DNA of 64,000 nt, taken from positions 1 through 64,000 of the forward strand of contig NZ_CANLBS010000004.1 in NCBI RefSeq assembly GCF_947488945.1, written 5' to 3'. Positions within the stretch are counted from its first letter, which is position 1. Every line of letters starts with the position of its first letter. Source of the stretch: an uncultured Streptomyces sp. GTDB taxonomy: Bacteria > Actinomycetota > Actinomycetes > Streptomycetales > Streptomycetaceae. Below are positions 44,001 through 51,240 of the stretch, piece by piece. The notes under the pieces were generated by a model that saw nothing but the letters and a program-made list of their open reading frames with translations, made no database searches and was not told the DNA's origin. The translations under genes were made by a program, and so were the position numbers.

Positions 44001-44341
44001 TGCCGCTCATGGCCGTCCGGTTCACCCCGCACGGCCTCGACGCCTCCGGCGGCGCCCCCCGCCAGGCCACGACGCGTGTGGACGTGGATGTCCAGCGTGC
44101 ACCGGGTGCCGTCGAGGCCACGATCGGTCGGGCCGACCTGGAGGTCAGCTGGGACGACGGTGCCAGCTGGCGAGCGGTCAAGATCACACCGGGCCGGCAC
44201 GGAGCGCCTTCGCACGCCGATCTGACCGCACCCGAGGGCGCCTCGTACGCAACCCTGCGGGCCACCGTCGCGGCGAGCGACGGCAGTGCGGTCAAGCAGA
44301 CCGTCACCCGGGCCTTCCAGGTCAACAAGTCCCGAGGGTAG
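41039..44341 (+). CDS. large secreted subtilase (S8), third
   Basis: A 1100-residue protease. The signal peptide VRSAAAAAGMLAALIPALPA cuts near residue 28. The propeptide has FTVPLPTGDTVTVERSGAEI, equivalent to that of the second subtilase. Catalytic residues are Asp238 (VAVLDSGYDSDHPDL), His270 (NGHGTHVASTIAG) and Ser434 (KSGTSMATPHVAG), with Asn in VAAGNDGEYG. Below that lie an Fn3-like segment (ERTVTFTNAGDSDTTLDLAF) and long beta-rich domains of unknown role. The GTG start follows TCTGGAGGTCC. It shares domain order with the second subtilase, implying old duplication, though identity appears moderate. Confidence 0.92.
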   Translation: MHVRSAAAAAGMLAALIPALPATAAHAADPSGPAAEARTPAATTFTVPLPTGDTVTVERSGAEIRSATVTPGPGRENVTFTTSSVGNGDIGVVPADAEPLLAAGRLDSRLFEVKALLDAGYGTRGTTASGAVGMIVQHAKGAGAASRARDAVGAAAHPGRAIPRLGLTALDPHDGTDAVSTWKRLTAGTGRSLAGGGDKLWLDSRMHVALDRSVPQINAPQAWSDGYTGKGVTVAVLDSGYDSDHPDLAGRVTVSSNFLGGDTAEDDNGHGTHVASTIAGVDSTYRGVAPDASLAVGKVCDNTGSCPTSAVLAGIDWAVNTVHAKVVNMSLGGPADETDPAIAVINDLSASSGTLFVVAAGNDGEYGTGTVGAPAIADATLAVGAVDADDELAAFSSRGPRPSDNAVKPDITAPGVSIVAAKTGGGHTAKSGTSMATPHVAGSAALVAQAHPDWSGEQIKTALMNSAEPNAKRSPYQQGTGRVDVGSAARQTVLASPANLTTTAGWSDGAGKDTERTVTFTNAGDSDTTLDLAFEKPLSPTAQPGNIEHFSVDRDQVTVPAHGTATATVTTRATLLPHGPWSAVLTASQGGTPVTRTILAVNSPVPSHRVTLHAEQRDGTPATGTALLVNRWTGDRYPVRLTAGTGAVTVPEAQYWIGMTINSGTGTERTTTMAAASVTPVGDTTVDLDARTAVPVAVDVHDPAARATAVQAALALPAGTGTYTLSVVTTGERAGQTLYATPFAEADATYRTFAVFAAEGASSQAPSPFFYHVARTWHGGVPARPAFSVQRRDLTEVRVHLNAQGAPAAGTTAATPDDDVLLPLFVDQAVRFPSTVRDYRTPGEWLDRASIAGRQSLATSTQTFGPRALRRLDFAAAVVGPALPAAPARRVNNSVIWAGTPWFVDGDGSRGGSDWGASGTLTLAKDGQRVSEWNAIGSARTIPAPAGPGRCTLDADITRDQPYAALSTRVQSEWSFDSDTDDGAGTVLPLMAVRFTPHGLDASGGAPRQATTRVDVDVQRAPGAVEATIGRADLEVSWDDGASWRAVKITPGRHGAPSHADLTAPEGASYATLRATVAASDGSAVKQTVTRAFQVNKSRG

Positions 44342-44353
44342 AACAGGCGGTGA

Positions 44354-44387
44354 GCGGATCGGGTCCTTCGTCAGGGGCCCGGTCCGC
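44354..44387 (+). terminator. terminator after the third subtilase
   Basis: Ten-base stem GCGGATCGGG/CCCGGTCCGC (one T-G pair) around a 14-base loop, 13 bases past the stop. Confidence 0.65.
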
Positions 44388-44523
44388 CCGCCTCCGGGGC
44401 CTGAGGGGCGGTGGTCCTCCCGGAGTGGCGAGGACACGACATGACGTACGTACGCCACGCCCCGTTCAGGTGGGCGGCGAAGCCCTTCCGGGCCAGTACC
44501 GACGCGGCGGATCAGCCCCCGCT

Positions 44524-44557
44524 GGGGCAGGACCCCGCACCGGCAGAGTCCTGCCCC
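44524..44557. terminator. hairpin between convergent operons
   Basis: Perfect ten-base stem GGGGCAGGAC/GTCCTGCCCC with a 14-base loop, about 100 bases after the stop of the leftward ATP-grasp gene. It probably ends that operon, and may act in both directions. The rest of 44342-44653 has no supported gene. Confidence 0.65.
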
Positions 44558-44653
44558 TCCTGCGTCTGCGGGCTCCGCACGGCGGGTAACCCCGCGTCGT
44601 GCGTCAACGACCAGCAGTCCTGGGCCCTCGTTCCGGGGTGGCGGCCGGCTGCG

Positions 44654-45655
44654 TCACCCGTGCACCCGGCCCGCGCCGAGGAAGGCAAGCAGGCTGACCG
44701 CGGCCGGGCGCGCGTGACCGGCGGCGGCCCGGTGCAGGTCCCGTACGGTCCGCACCACGGCACGGGTCACCACGTCGACGCCGGCTCTGCGCTCGAACCA
44801 GTGCCAGTCGCCGTGCGCGTTCATCTCCAGGAAGACCGGCTCGCCCCCGTCCCGGGCCCGGAGGAAGTCGAACGCCCCGAAGGCGGCACCGGTCTCCCGG
44901 GCGATGGCGCGTGTCGCCGAGGCCACGGCGGCCGGGGGCCGGACCTGGCGCACCACCACCTCGTCCGGGCGGATCCAGATGTCCTCCGGGTGCTCTTTGA
45001 CCACCTCGAAGGCGTGCAGTTCGTCCCCGGCGAGGTAGACCCGGTACTCGGCGTCGTGCTCGACGTACTCCTGGAGCATCACCGGGGTGCCCCGGGGCAC
45101 ACCGGGCAGGCCGGCGAGCCGGTCCCCGTCCAGGACCCGCGGCAGGTACCAGTCGAGCCGGCCGGGCTCCGGTTCCACGTAGTGCCGGTCGAGGACCTTG
45201 AGCACGTACCGCTCGGCCGGGAGCAGCCCGGCCGCGTCCGCCGGGTCGGTGGTGACCAGTCCGCGCGGGACGCGTACACCGAGCGCCCGCGCTCGGGCAC
45301 GCTGCACCAACTGCCCCGGGTCGGCGGCGCCGATGGCGGCCGGGGAGACGTCGGCCAGTTGCCGGGCCAGCGCGGTCCACGCGTCCCGGTATACCATCCG
45401 CCCGCCGGCCGGACCGTCCGGCGGGCCGTCCGGCGCGGCCCGCAGCGAATAGTGGCGCAGCCAGGTCACCGTCGGGGCGAACCGGTGTCCGTCCAGGGTC
45501 AGTACACCGTCCGGCCCGTGGACGGCCCGGACGTCCGCCAGGCCGTCCGCGTCGAGCCGGTGCACGGGCACCCCGATGCGGCGCAGCAGGGCGGACGCCT
45601 CGGTCGCCTCCCCGTCGTCCCGGCGGGTGAGCAGCAGGACGCACCGCTCAGCCAT
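44654..45655 (-). CDS. ATP-grasp ligase, graspetide-maturase/RimK-like
   Basis: A 333-residue ATP-grasp protein, last gene of the leftward operon. The N-terminal pre-ATP-grasp part (CVLLLTRRDDGEATEASALL, PTVTWLRHYSLRAAPDG) resembles the front domain of MvdC/MvdD and related RiPP ligases. The ATP-grasp core includes RYVLKVLDRHYVEPEP, PVMLQEYVEHDAEYRVYLAG, and the metal/ATP site AFGAFDFLRARDGGEPVFLE followed by MNAHGDWHWFE. The last matches the FLE-x-N-x-x-G-x-W-x-W-x-E pattern of graspetide ligases. Such enzymes join carboxylates to amines or hydroxyls in a peptide; here the substrate is inferred from the nearby precursor. Its ATG overlaps the GAF gene stop by eight bases. Confidence 0.82.
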   Translation of the reverse strand: MAERCVLLLTRRDDGEATEASALLRRIGVPVHRLDADGLADVRAVHGPDGVLTLDGHRFAPTVTWLRHYSLRAAPDGPPDGPAGGRMVYRDAWTALARQLADVSPAAIGAADPGQLVQRARARALGVRVPRGLVTTDPADAAGLLPAERYVLKVLDRHYVEPEPGRLDWYLPRVLDGDRLAGLPGVPRGTPVMLQEYVEHDAEYRVYLAGDELHAFEVVKEHPEDIWIRPDEVVVRQVRPPAAVASATRAIARETGAAFGAFDFLRARDGGEPVFLEMNAHGDWHWFERRAGVDVVTRAVVRTVRDLHRAAAGHARPAAVSLLAFLGAGRVHG

Positions 45656-46202
45656 GGGTCGGGGCCAGCAGCGATTCCGCCATCTCCAGCAGCCGCAGGG
45701 CCTTGTCGGAGCGGTTGCTCGGCTCGGCGGCGCGCAGTCGGGTGAGCAGTTCGAGCCCGATGGCGGCCTGGTCGGCGAGCAGGCCGAGGAGTTCGACGTC
45801 CGCCATCTCCCGTGCGCCGCCGGCGCCCTTGTCCAGCACCTCCAGCACACCCACGCACTCGTCGTCGCCGAACAGCGGCGCGGCCATGATGCTGTCGGGC
45901 ACGTACCCGGTGGACGCGGCGGCCTCGCCCGAGAAGTGCCGCGACTCGCGCAGGTCGTCGACGAGCATCGACTGACCGGACGAGGCGACCCAGCCGGCGA
46001 TGCCGGTCCCCGCCGGGAAACGCGTACCGACGAGCTGGCCGTCGCCCTCGCCGGCCACGGCTTCGAAGACCAGGTCGCCGGTCTCCGGATCGATGAGGAA
46101 GATCGAGGATGCCGCGGCGGCGAAGGCATGGCGCGCGACCTCCACGATGGATTGCAGCAGGCGACGCTCGACCGGCGTCGCGGCGTCAACGGGTTTCGTC
46201 AT
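45648..46202 (-). CDS. GAF-domain protein
   Basis: A 184-residue cytoplasmic protein consisting almost wholly of one GAF domain: LLQSIVEVARHAFAAAASSI, FLIDPETGDLVFEAVAGEGD, GTGIAGWVASSGQSMLVDDL, SIMAAPLFGDDECVGVLEVL. GAF domains bind small ligands such as cyclic nucleotides, which would suit the cyclase gene two positions upstream; no Cys/His cofactor site is obvious. A short helical tail ends in LLEMAESLLAPTHG. ATG 46202 is chosen over ATG 46214 because GGAGG stands five bases before it. It overlaps the subtilase end by 17 bases and the ATP-grasp start by eight. Confidence 0.88.
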   Translation of the reverse strand: MTKPVDAATPVERRLLQSIVEVARHAFAAAASSIFLIDPETGDLVFEAVAGEGDGQLVGTRFPAGTGIAGWVASSGQSMLVDDLRESRHFSGEAAASTGYVPDSIMAAPLFGDDECVGVLEVLDKGAGGAREMADVELLGLLADQAAIGLELLTRLRAAEPSNRSDKALRLLEMAESLLAPTHG

Positions 46203-47061
46203 GCGCACCTCCAAGTCGACCGGTGGTGTTCCCGGCGCAGAGGAACAGCACCGTCTTGAGCTGGAACGGTGTGAGCCAGGGGTGCTTGCCGAGGATCAGC
46301 GCGCACAGGCCCGAGATGTGCGGGGCGGCGAAGCTGTTGCCGGTCGAGCGGATGGTCCCGCCGCCGGGCCACGCCACGGGGACGCGTACACCGCGCGCGT
46401 GGAACTCCACGGGCGGCGCGGGGTTGTAGTAGTACGTCATCGGATCGTCCTCGTCGTGGCTCGCGACGGAGATCACCGACGAGAACGACCAGGGATAGCT
46501 GGGCACCGGCCGGTTGTGCGCGGAGACGACGAGGGCGCACCGGCGGAAGTAGGCCCGGTCGGCGAGCTCGTGGAGTTGCGCGGTCAGGGCCGGCCGGGTC
46601 GTCGCCAGGCTCAGGTTGATGATGTCGAAGTCCTGCTCGACGGCCCAGGAGAGTCCGGCGATGAGCGCCGGGCCACTGCCCGTCTTGCCGTCGGTCAGCA
46701 CCTGGACGGACGAGAGGGAGACCCCCGGTGCGAGGGACCGGATCACCCCGGCGCAGGCGGTGCCGTGTCCGGCGTGGTCGGTGGCCTCGCACGGCACTAT
46801 CTGCACCTCTCCGTCCTCGGCCGTGACGGCCGTCACGGCGAGGTCGACGGGGCCGATCATCGGGTGGCCGCTCTCGACCCCGCTGTCCACGACGCACACC
46901 CGGACCCCGGAACCGTCGGATCCGCCCCACGCCCACTCCGGGGAGACCGATTCCAGGGGGACGGACGCGAACGTCTCGTGCGCCTGCGCCCTCGTCACGC
47001 CCCAGGCCGGCACGCCCGGCGTGTAGGGCCGCGAGGGCCGTCTCCAGGGTGGATCGCTCAT
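46186..47061 (-). CDS. cytoplasmic subtilase (S8), probable RiPP leader peptidase
   Basis: A 291-residue minimal subtilase with no signal peptide or propeptide, unlike the three secreted ones nearby. The triad is Asp59 (VRVCVVDSGVESGHP), His99 (DHAGHGTACAG) and Ser243 (STGNSFAAPHISG), with oxyanion Asn183 (VVSAHNRP). All catalytic residues are intact. A Pro/Arg-rich N-terminal tail of 40 residues precedes the domain. Small cytoplasmic S8 enzymes in RiPP clusters (for example those of cyanobactins and lanthipeptides) cut leader peptides. That role is inferred here from the precursor-containing neighbourhood. Its ATG overlaps the cyclase stop (ATGA). Confidence 0.88.
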   Translation of the reverse strand: MSDPPWRRPSRPYTPGVPAWGVTRAQAHETFASVPLESVSPEWAWGGSDGSGVRVCVVDSGVESGHPMIGPVDLAVTAVTAEDGEVQIVPCEATDHAGHGTACAGVIRSLAPGVSLSSVQVLTDGKTGSGPALIAGLSWAVEQDFDIINLSLATTRPALTAQLHELADRAYFRRCALVVSAHNRPVPSYPWSFSSVISVASHDEDDPMTYYYNPAPPVEFHARGVRVPVAWPGGGTIRSTGNSFAAPHISGLCALILGKHPWLTPFQLKTVLFLCAGNTTGRLGGAHDETR

Positions 47062-50000
47062 CGGTCCGCCCCCGGTCCTGCCGCGCTCCACGCCCGTACC
47101 GTCCGGGCGGGGAGCACGGCCTCCTTCGCCGTCAGGGCGTCCAGCGCCCGCCCGGCGGCGTGCCGGGCGCGCTCCGGTTCACCGGCGGCGTCCAGCACCC
47201 GGGCCGCCTCGAACCAGACGTCACCGATGAGGCAGGGGTCGTCGGTGCCGTCGAGGGCGGCGGTCGCCCGCTCGGCATCCCCGACCGCGTCCGCGTACGC
47301 CCCGGCCCGCGCCCGGACCCGTGCCCGCAGCGCCAGCCGGACGGCACGGGTACGGGTCTCCTCCGGCCGGTCCGCGGGCGGCCCGGCGAGTTCGGCCGCG
47401 TCCGGACCGAAGCTCTCCCCGGCGCAGAACCGCTCCCGGGCCGCGTACAGGCGCAGGGTGGCCGCCGTCCGCGTCTGCCCCAGAGCGGCGAGCCCGTCCG
47501 CCGCGGCCGTGTAGTGGCCGGCGGCCGGCAGGTGTGCCCCGGCGAGGGACTCGACGAACCCCGCCGTCTGGGCGGCCGCGAACGTTCCGAGGGCCAGTGC
47601 CAGGTCGTCGCAGTGCCTGCGGACCAGTGCGATGTCCTCGCGGGCCGCGTCCACCCGGTCCGACAGGGCCAGATGCCGGGCCCTGGTCAGCAGGACCGGC
47701 ACGAGCAGGCTCCGGTCGCCGTCGAACCGCCGGACCAGCTCCTCGCACAGCTCGATGGCCCGGGTGAGGGGGGTCGGCGACCACTGCGTCAGCTCACAGA
47801 TCGACGCGAGGATGCGGTTCCCCTCGTAGGTGTCGCCGAGGCCGCGCGCCCGGGAGAGCGCGTCACGCATCGAGCCCTCCGCCGCGCCGACCCGGCCCTC
47901 GGCGAAGCTCCGCAGTGAACACAGCTGGTGCAGCCTGCACCAGCTCAGGTCGTCCGCCGGACCGGGCACGGCAGATGCGGCACCCGGGGCGTACGGGGCG
48001 TACGGGGTGCCGGCGGGCTCCGCTCCGCCCGAGCGCAGCGCGATCAGCTGCCGCAGGATGGCGCAGGTGTCCCGGGTCGGGGTGTCGTCCCCGCTTCTGC
48101 GCTCCGCCTCCGCCACGGCCTGCCGGGCGCTGTCCCAACGGCCCAGCGCGGCATACGTGTCGGTGATGCGGGCGGCGAGCACCCGGTGCTGCGGGTCGCC
48201 GTCCGGAGTGAGACCGCGCCCGCGTTCCATCAGCGAGACGGCCGCGGGCAGGTCCCGGCGGTGCAGCGCCCGGTACCCGGTGGCCACCAGGGCGCGGGCC
48301 GCCCGCCCGGTCAGCGCGGGCAGCCCGGGATCGCCGGGATCGGCTTCGGACAGCAGGCGGCACGCGGACTCCAGACGATGGGCGAGGTCGCCCTCCGCGG
48401 ACGGGTCGGGCGAGCGGCCTTCGAGCCGGTCCGCGAGCACGGTGTGCCAGGCCGCGCGCCGGGCCTTGGAGGTCATCTCGTACAACGTGTCCCGGGCCAG
48501 TGCGCGGGTGAACCGGTACGTGCCGGGCGGGCCGGACAGGTGGATCACCCGGGAACGCAGCAGCCTGGCCAGGGAGTCGTCGAGGGCGGCGCCCGCCAGC
48601 GTCGGCTCGTTCGCGGCGAGTGCGCGCACGTCCTCGACGGAGAACGACCCGCCCACCCCGGCCGCTCGTTCCAGCACGGCCCGGTCGGCGGTCGGCAGCC
48701 GGTCCAGCCACGCCGTCAACAGGACCCGGATCGATGTGGGAACGCCCTGGTCCAGGCTCCGGTGGCCGGCCAGGTTCTCCAGAAGGAGTTCGGCGAACAG
48801 CGGGTTGCCGTCGCACTCCCGCACGACCCGTGCCAGGTCGTTCTCGGTGGCGACCGCCTCCTGCGCGGCGACCTCCGCCCGGTCCGCGAGCAGTCCCACC
48901 AGCCGCCCGGTCTGCGCGGGCGGCAGCGCGTCGAGACGCAGGACGAGGTCCCCGGCCGGCACCGCGCCCGGCTCGGCGCGCGCCACGCGGATGACCAGCA
49001 GCGGGGTGTCCCGAGCACCTGTGCCGACATCGGTGACCATCTCGGAGAGGGTCGGCTGCGCCCACTGGAAGTCCTCCAGGACCAGGATCACCGGGGCGTC
49101 GCGGCCCAGGGCCTCCAGGAGCCGCCGGAACGCCCACCCGATCTCGTCGACGCTCACCGGGAGCCCGCTCTCGGTGCGGATGCCCAGGGCGACGGCGAGG
49201 GCGGTGACGGCGCGGTCCGCGCGGGGGCGCAGCGTCTCCAGCGCCTCCCGCGCTTCCTCCCAGCCGCCGGGCAGCGACCGGACGGCCTCGGCCAGCGGGC
49301 GGTGGGCGGGGCCGGCCCCGTACGCCTGGCAGCCGGCCCTCAGGACGACGGCCTCCTCCCCGGCGCGGCCCAGGAACTCCCGCACCAGGCGTGACTTGCC
49401 GATGCCCGGGGGACCGGCGACCGTGACGAGGAGGCTGCGGCGCTCGCCCCGGATCTCCGCGAACTCGGCGAGCAGGAGCCGTAGTTCACCGTCGCGTCCC
49501 ACGAGCGGGACCAGGTCCTCCCGGCTCGCCGCGTCGAGGACGGACAGGACCCGCCGGGCGGCGACCGGTTCGCGCTTGCCCCTCACCCGCAGCGGTGCGA
49601 CAGCCTCCATGCGGACCCGGCCGCCGACCAGGCGGGCCGTCTCCTCGCCGACGAGGATCTCGTGCGGCCCGGCGTGCGACTGGAGGCGGGCGGCGGTGTG
49701 CACGACGTCCCCGACCACCCTGGCCGCGCCGCCGAGTGCGCCCGCCACCACGGCCTCTCCCGAGGCGATCCCGCAGTGGGTGTCCAGCGGCACCCCCGCA
49801 CCGGACCCTCCGGCACCGGTCCCTCCCGCACCGGACCCGATGGCCGTCACGGCCTCCCGGACGGCGCACGCCGCCCGGACCGCGTGCAACGCGTCGTCCT
49901 CGTGGGTGACGAACGCGCCGAAGACGGCCATCACGGCGTCACCGATGAACTTCTCGACCACGCCCCCGTGTTCGGTGACGGCCGTCGTGCAGGCCCGGTA

Positions 50001-50207
50001 GTACCGGTCCATCGTGCGCCGCAGCGCTTCGGGGTCGAGGGTCTCGGCGAGCACCGTCGAGCCGACGAGGTCGATGAAGAGCGCCGTGACGATTCTGCGG
50101 CTGTCCGACGTGGGCGCCCCCACGACCGGTGTGCCGCACTCCGGGCAGAACCGGGCTGCGTCCGGCACCGCGGTACGGCAACCGCCGCACCGCGCGGCGC
50201 CGTTCAC
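47058..50207 (-). CDS. class III nucleotide cyclase / AAA ATPase / TPR signalling protein
   Basis: A 1049-residue multidomain protein. Residues 7-25 form a zinc ribbon (CGGC and CPEC). Residues 38-200 form a class III cyclase domain with metal Asp46 (LFIDLVGST), Lys86 and Asp90 (EKFIGDAVMAVFG). The position usually holding the transition-state Asn (VVN-x-AARL) is His170 (VVHTAARL), so activity may be lost or altered. An AAA/NACHT-type ATPase follows, with Walker A AGPPGIGKSR (264-273) and Walker B VILVLEDFQW. Residues from about 600 on are TPR-like helices. Related LuxR/cyclase-AAA-TPR proteins act as signal sensors. Its GTG start overlaps the LuxR gene's stop, making it the second gene of the five-gene leftward operon. 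Confidence 0.88.
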   Translation of the reverse strand: MNGAARCGGCRTAVPDAARFCPECGTPVVGAPTSDSRRIVTALFIDLVGSTVLAETLDPEALRRTMDRYYRACTTAVTEHGGVVEKFIGDAVMAVFGAFVTHEDDALHAVRAACAVREAVTAIGSGAGGTGAGGSGAGVPLDTHCGIASGEAVVAGALGGAARVVGDVVHTAARLQSHAGPHEILVGEETARLVGGRVRMEAVAPLRVRGKREPVAARRVLSVLDAASREDLVPLVGRDGELRLLLAEFAEIRGERRSLLVTVAGPPGIGKSRLVREFLGRAGEEAVVLRAGCQAYGAGPAHRPLAEAVRSLPGGWEEAREALETLRPRADRAVTALAVALGIRTESGLPVSVDEIGWAFRRLLEALGRDAPVILVLEDFQWAQPTLSEMVTDVGTGARDTPLLVIRVARAEPGAVPAGDLVLRLDALPPAQTGRLVGLLADRAEVAAQEAVATENDLARVVRECDGNPLFAELLLENLAGHRSLDQGVPTSIRVLLTAWLDRLPTADRAVLERAAGVGGSFSVEDVRALAANEPTLAGAALDDSLARLLRSRVIHLSGPPGTYRFTRALARDTLYEMTSKARRAAWHTVLADRLEGRSPDPSAEGDLAHRLESACRLLSEADPGDPGLPALTGRAARALVATGYRALHRRDLPAAVSLMERGRGLTPDGDPQHRVLAARITDTYAALGRWDSARQAVAEAERRSGDDTPTRDTCAILRQLIALRSGGAEPAGTPYAPYAPGAASAVPGPADDLSWCRLHQLCSLRSFAEGRVGAAEGSMRDALSRARGLGDTYEGNRILASICELTQWSPTPLTRAIELCEELVRRFDGDRSLLVPVLLTRARHLALSDRVDAAREDIALVRRHCDDLALALGTFAAAQTAGFVESLAGAHLPAAGHYTAAADGLAALGQTRTAATLRLYAARERFCAGESFGPDAAELAGPPADRPEETRTRAVRLALRARVRARAGAYADAVGDAERATAALDGTDDPCLIGDVWFEAARVLDAAGEPERARHAAGRALDALTAKEAVLPARTVRAWSAAGPGADR

Positions 50208-50740
50208 AGGAGCTTGAGGTCCTGTCCCTCCACCTCACCGGAGACCGCTTCCAGCCGCTCCTTGACGGAGTTGAGGATCTGGACCTCGTGCTCGCTGAGC
50301 GCCGAGAGGACCGAGCGCTGCTCGACCGCCAGCAGGTCCACCGGGTGGCCGGCCTCACGTAGTGCGTGCAGGGCGTCGAAGGGCATGGCTACCGGTACCT
50401 CGTTCTCGTAGTGCGGCCAGTCGAGGCGGACGCCGGCCGGTCCGATGGAGTGCTCCGCGACCGCTGCCGCCGCGAGGGCGCCGACGGCCACGGGGGCCTC
50501 CTGCCGCTTCCGCTCGTCCGCGGGCAGCGGCGGCCAGATCCCCTGGAGCAGAGCACCCTGGGCGTACAGTCGCGCAATCATTTCCGTACGATTCGACGCG
50601 CCCGTTCTCCGGAGCATGTTGCACAAGTGGGCCGCCACCGTGTGCGGGCTGATGCACAGGGCCGCAGCGATATCCCGGTTCGAGGAGCCGGCGGCCACGA
50701 GCGAAGCGATCAGAATTTCACGTCTGGTCAAACTCTTCAC
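50204..50740 (-). CDS. LuxR-type HTH regulator fused to a RiPP-precursor-like domain
   Basis: A 178-residue protein with an N-terminal LuxR-type helix-turn-helix: residues 4-60, LTRREILIASLVAAGSSNRD, IAAALCISPHTVAAHLCNML. An Ala-rich linker follows. The C-terminal domain from residue 120 reads PFDALHALREAGHPVDLLAV, then VLSALSEHEVQILNSVKERL, EAVSGEVEGQDLKLL. This aligns along its whole length with the precursor peptide encoded 213 bases away in the other direction (DAL-x-R-AG-PVDLL, SALS-EV-L-S-RL-AVS-VEGQ). It lacks the precursor's last residues and terminal Cys. No receiver domain is present. It heads the leftward operon and, by position, probably regulates both directions. Confidence 0.85.
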   Translation of the reverse strand: MKSLTRREILIASLVAAGSSNRDIAAALCISPHTVAAHLCNMLRRTGASNRTEMIARLYAQGALLQGIWPPLPADERKRQEAPVAVGALAAAAVAEHSIGPAGVRLDWPHYENEVPVAMPFDALHALREAGHPVDLLAVEQRSVLSALSEHEVQILNSVKERLEAVSGEVEGQDLKLL

Positions 50741-50952
50741 CCCTCAATTCGGTGAGCGAAGCGTTGACCGGCCGTGAAACACCGCGCTTCAGGGAAACGA
50801 GAGTAGCTGCGGGCCATGCTCCGGACAAGCATGCCTTTAAATGGATCACTTGCCACCGGATTCATAGTCATTCGAGGGATGTGGACCCGGGGGGCGCCGG
50901 AGCAGCCTTGCCCTTGTAACAGCCCGTGACCGCCCCTTTGAAGGAGTGACCC
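50741..50952. promoter_or_regulatory. divergent promoter region of the RiPP operons
   Basis: Holds the promoters of the LuxR-type regulator (leftward) and the precursor (rightward). Two inverted repeats stand out: CCGTGAA-N9-TTCAGGG (50772-50794, one mismatch) and CCATGCT-N7-AGCATGC (50814-50834). Either could be the LuxR-type operator. TTTAAATGG, the only A/T patch, follows the second. The precursor's ribosome-binding site AAGGAG is at 50941-50946. Confidence 0.55.
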
Positions 50953-51150
50953 ATGTCGCAAGCACCCCTCGACGCGTTGCGCAGCGCCGGCACCCCGGTC
51001 GACCTGCTGTCGGAGTCCGAGCGCGATGTCTTCAGTGCCCTCAGCCCGGACGAGGTCGCGGTCCTCGGCTCCATCCAGGCCCGGCTCAACGCCGTGTCGG
51101 CCGCGGTCGAGGGCCAGGTGAAGGACAACCAGGTCAACGTCCTCTGCTGA
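50953..51150 (+). CDS. probable RiPP precursor peptide with C-terminal Cys
   Basis: A 65-residue acidic peptide with an excellent ribosome-binding site (AAGGAG, six-base spacing). The first 50 residues (PLDALRSAGTPVDLL, VFSALSPDEVAVLGSIQARL, NAVSAAVEGQ) look like a helical leader and are similar to the C-terminal domain of the neighbouring LuxR-type regulator. The end, VKDNQVNVLC, would be the core; it holds the only Cys, at the very last position. There is no Ser or Thr in that core, so a classical lanthionine is not possible there. It is followed by a radical SAM/SPASM gene and a decarboxylase of the kind that acts on C-terminal Cys. I recall similar small proteins being grouped as an 'aroma-sacti' cluster domain, but have not verified this. 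Confidence 0.8.
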   Translation: MSQAPLDALRSAGTPVDLLSESERDVFSALSPDEVAVLGSIQARLNAVSAAVEGQVKDNQVNVLC

Positions 51151-51158
51151 TTCCAGAA

Positions 51159-51195
51159 CCGGCGGGTCCGGCGGCACGACCGCCGGACCCGCCGG
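51159..51195 (+). terminator. perfect hairpin between precursor and radical SAM genes
   Basis: A 16-base perfect stem (arms 51159-51174 and 51180-51195) with a CACGA loop lies in the 90-base gap after the precursor. Such hairpins in RiPP operons act as leaky terminators or 3' stabilisers that keep precursor mRNA in excess over enzyme mRNA. There is no T-run. Confidence 0.75.
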
Positions 51196-51240
51196 ACAAG
51201 GCGCGCCGGACCGCCGAGCGCCAGGACACCCAGTGGGAGC

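Noticed and set aside
44411..45745. Rightward open frame from ATG 44441 that might encode a Cys-containing peptide (SCPSCVCG)
   Set aside because: The frame does not stop until deep inside the opposite ATP-grasp gene and crosses a likely terminator, so it is not a small peptide gene.
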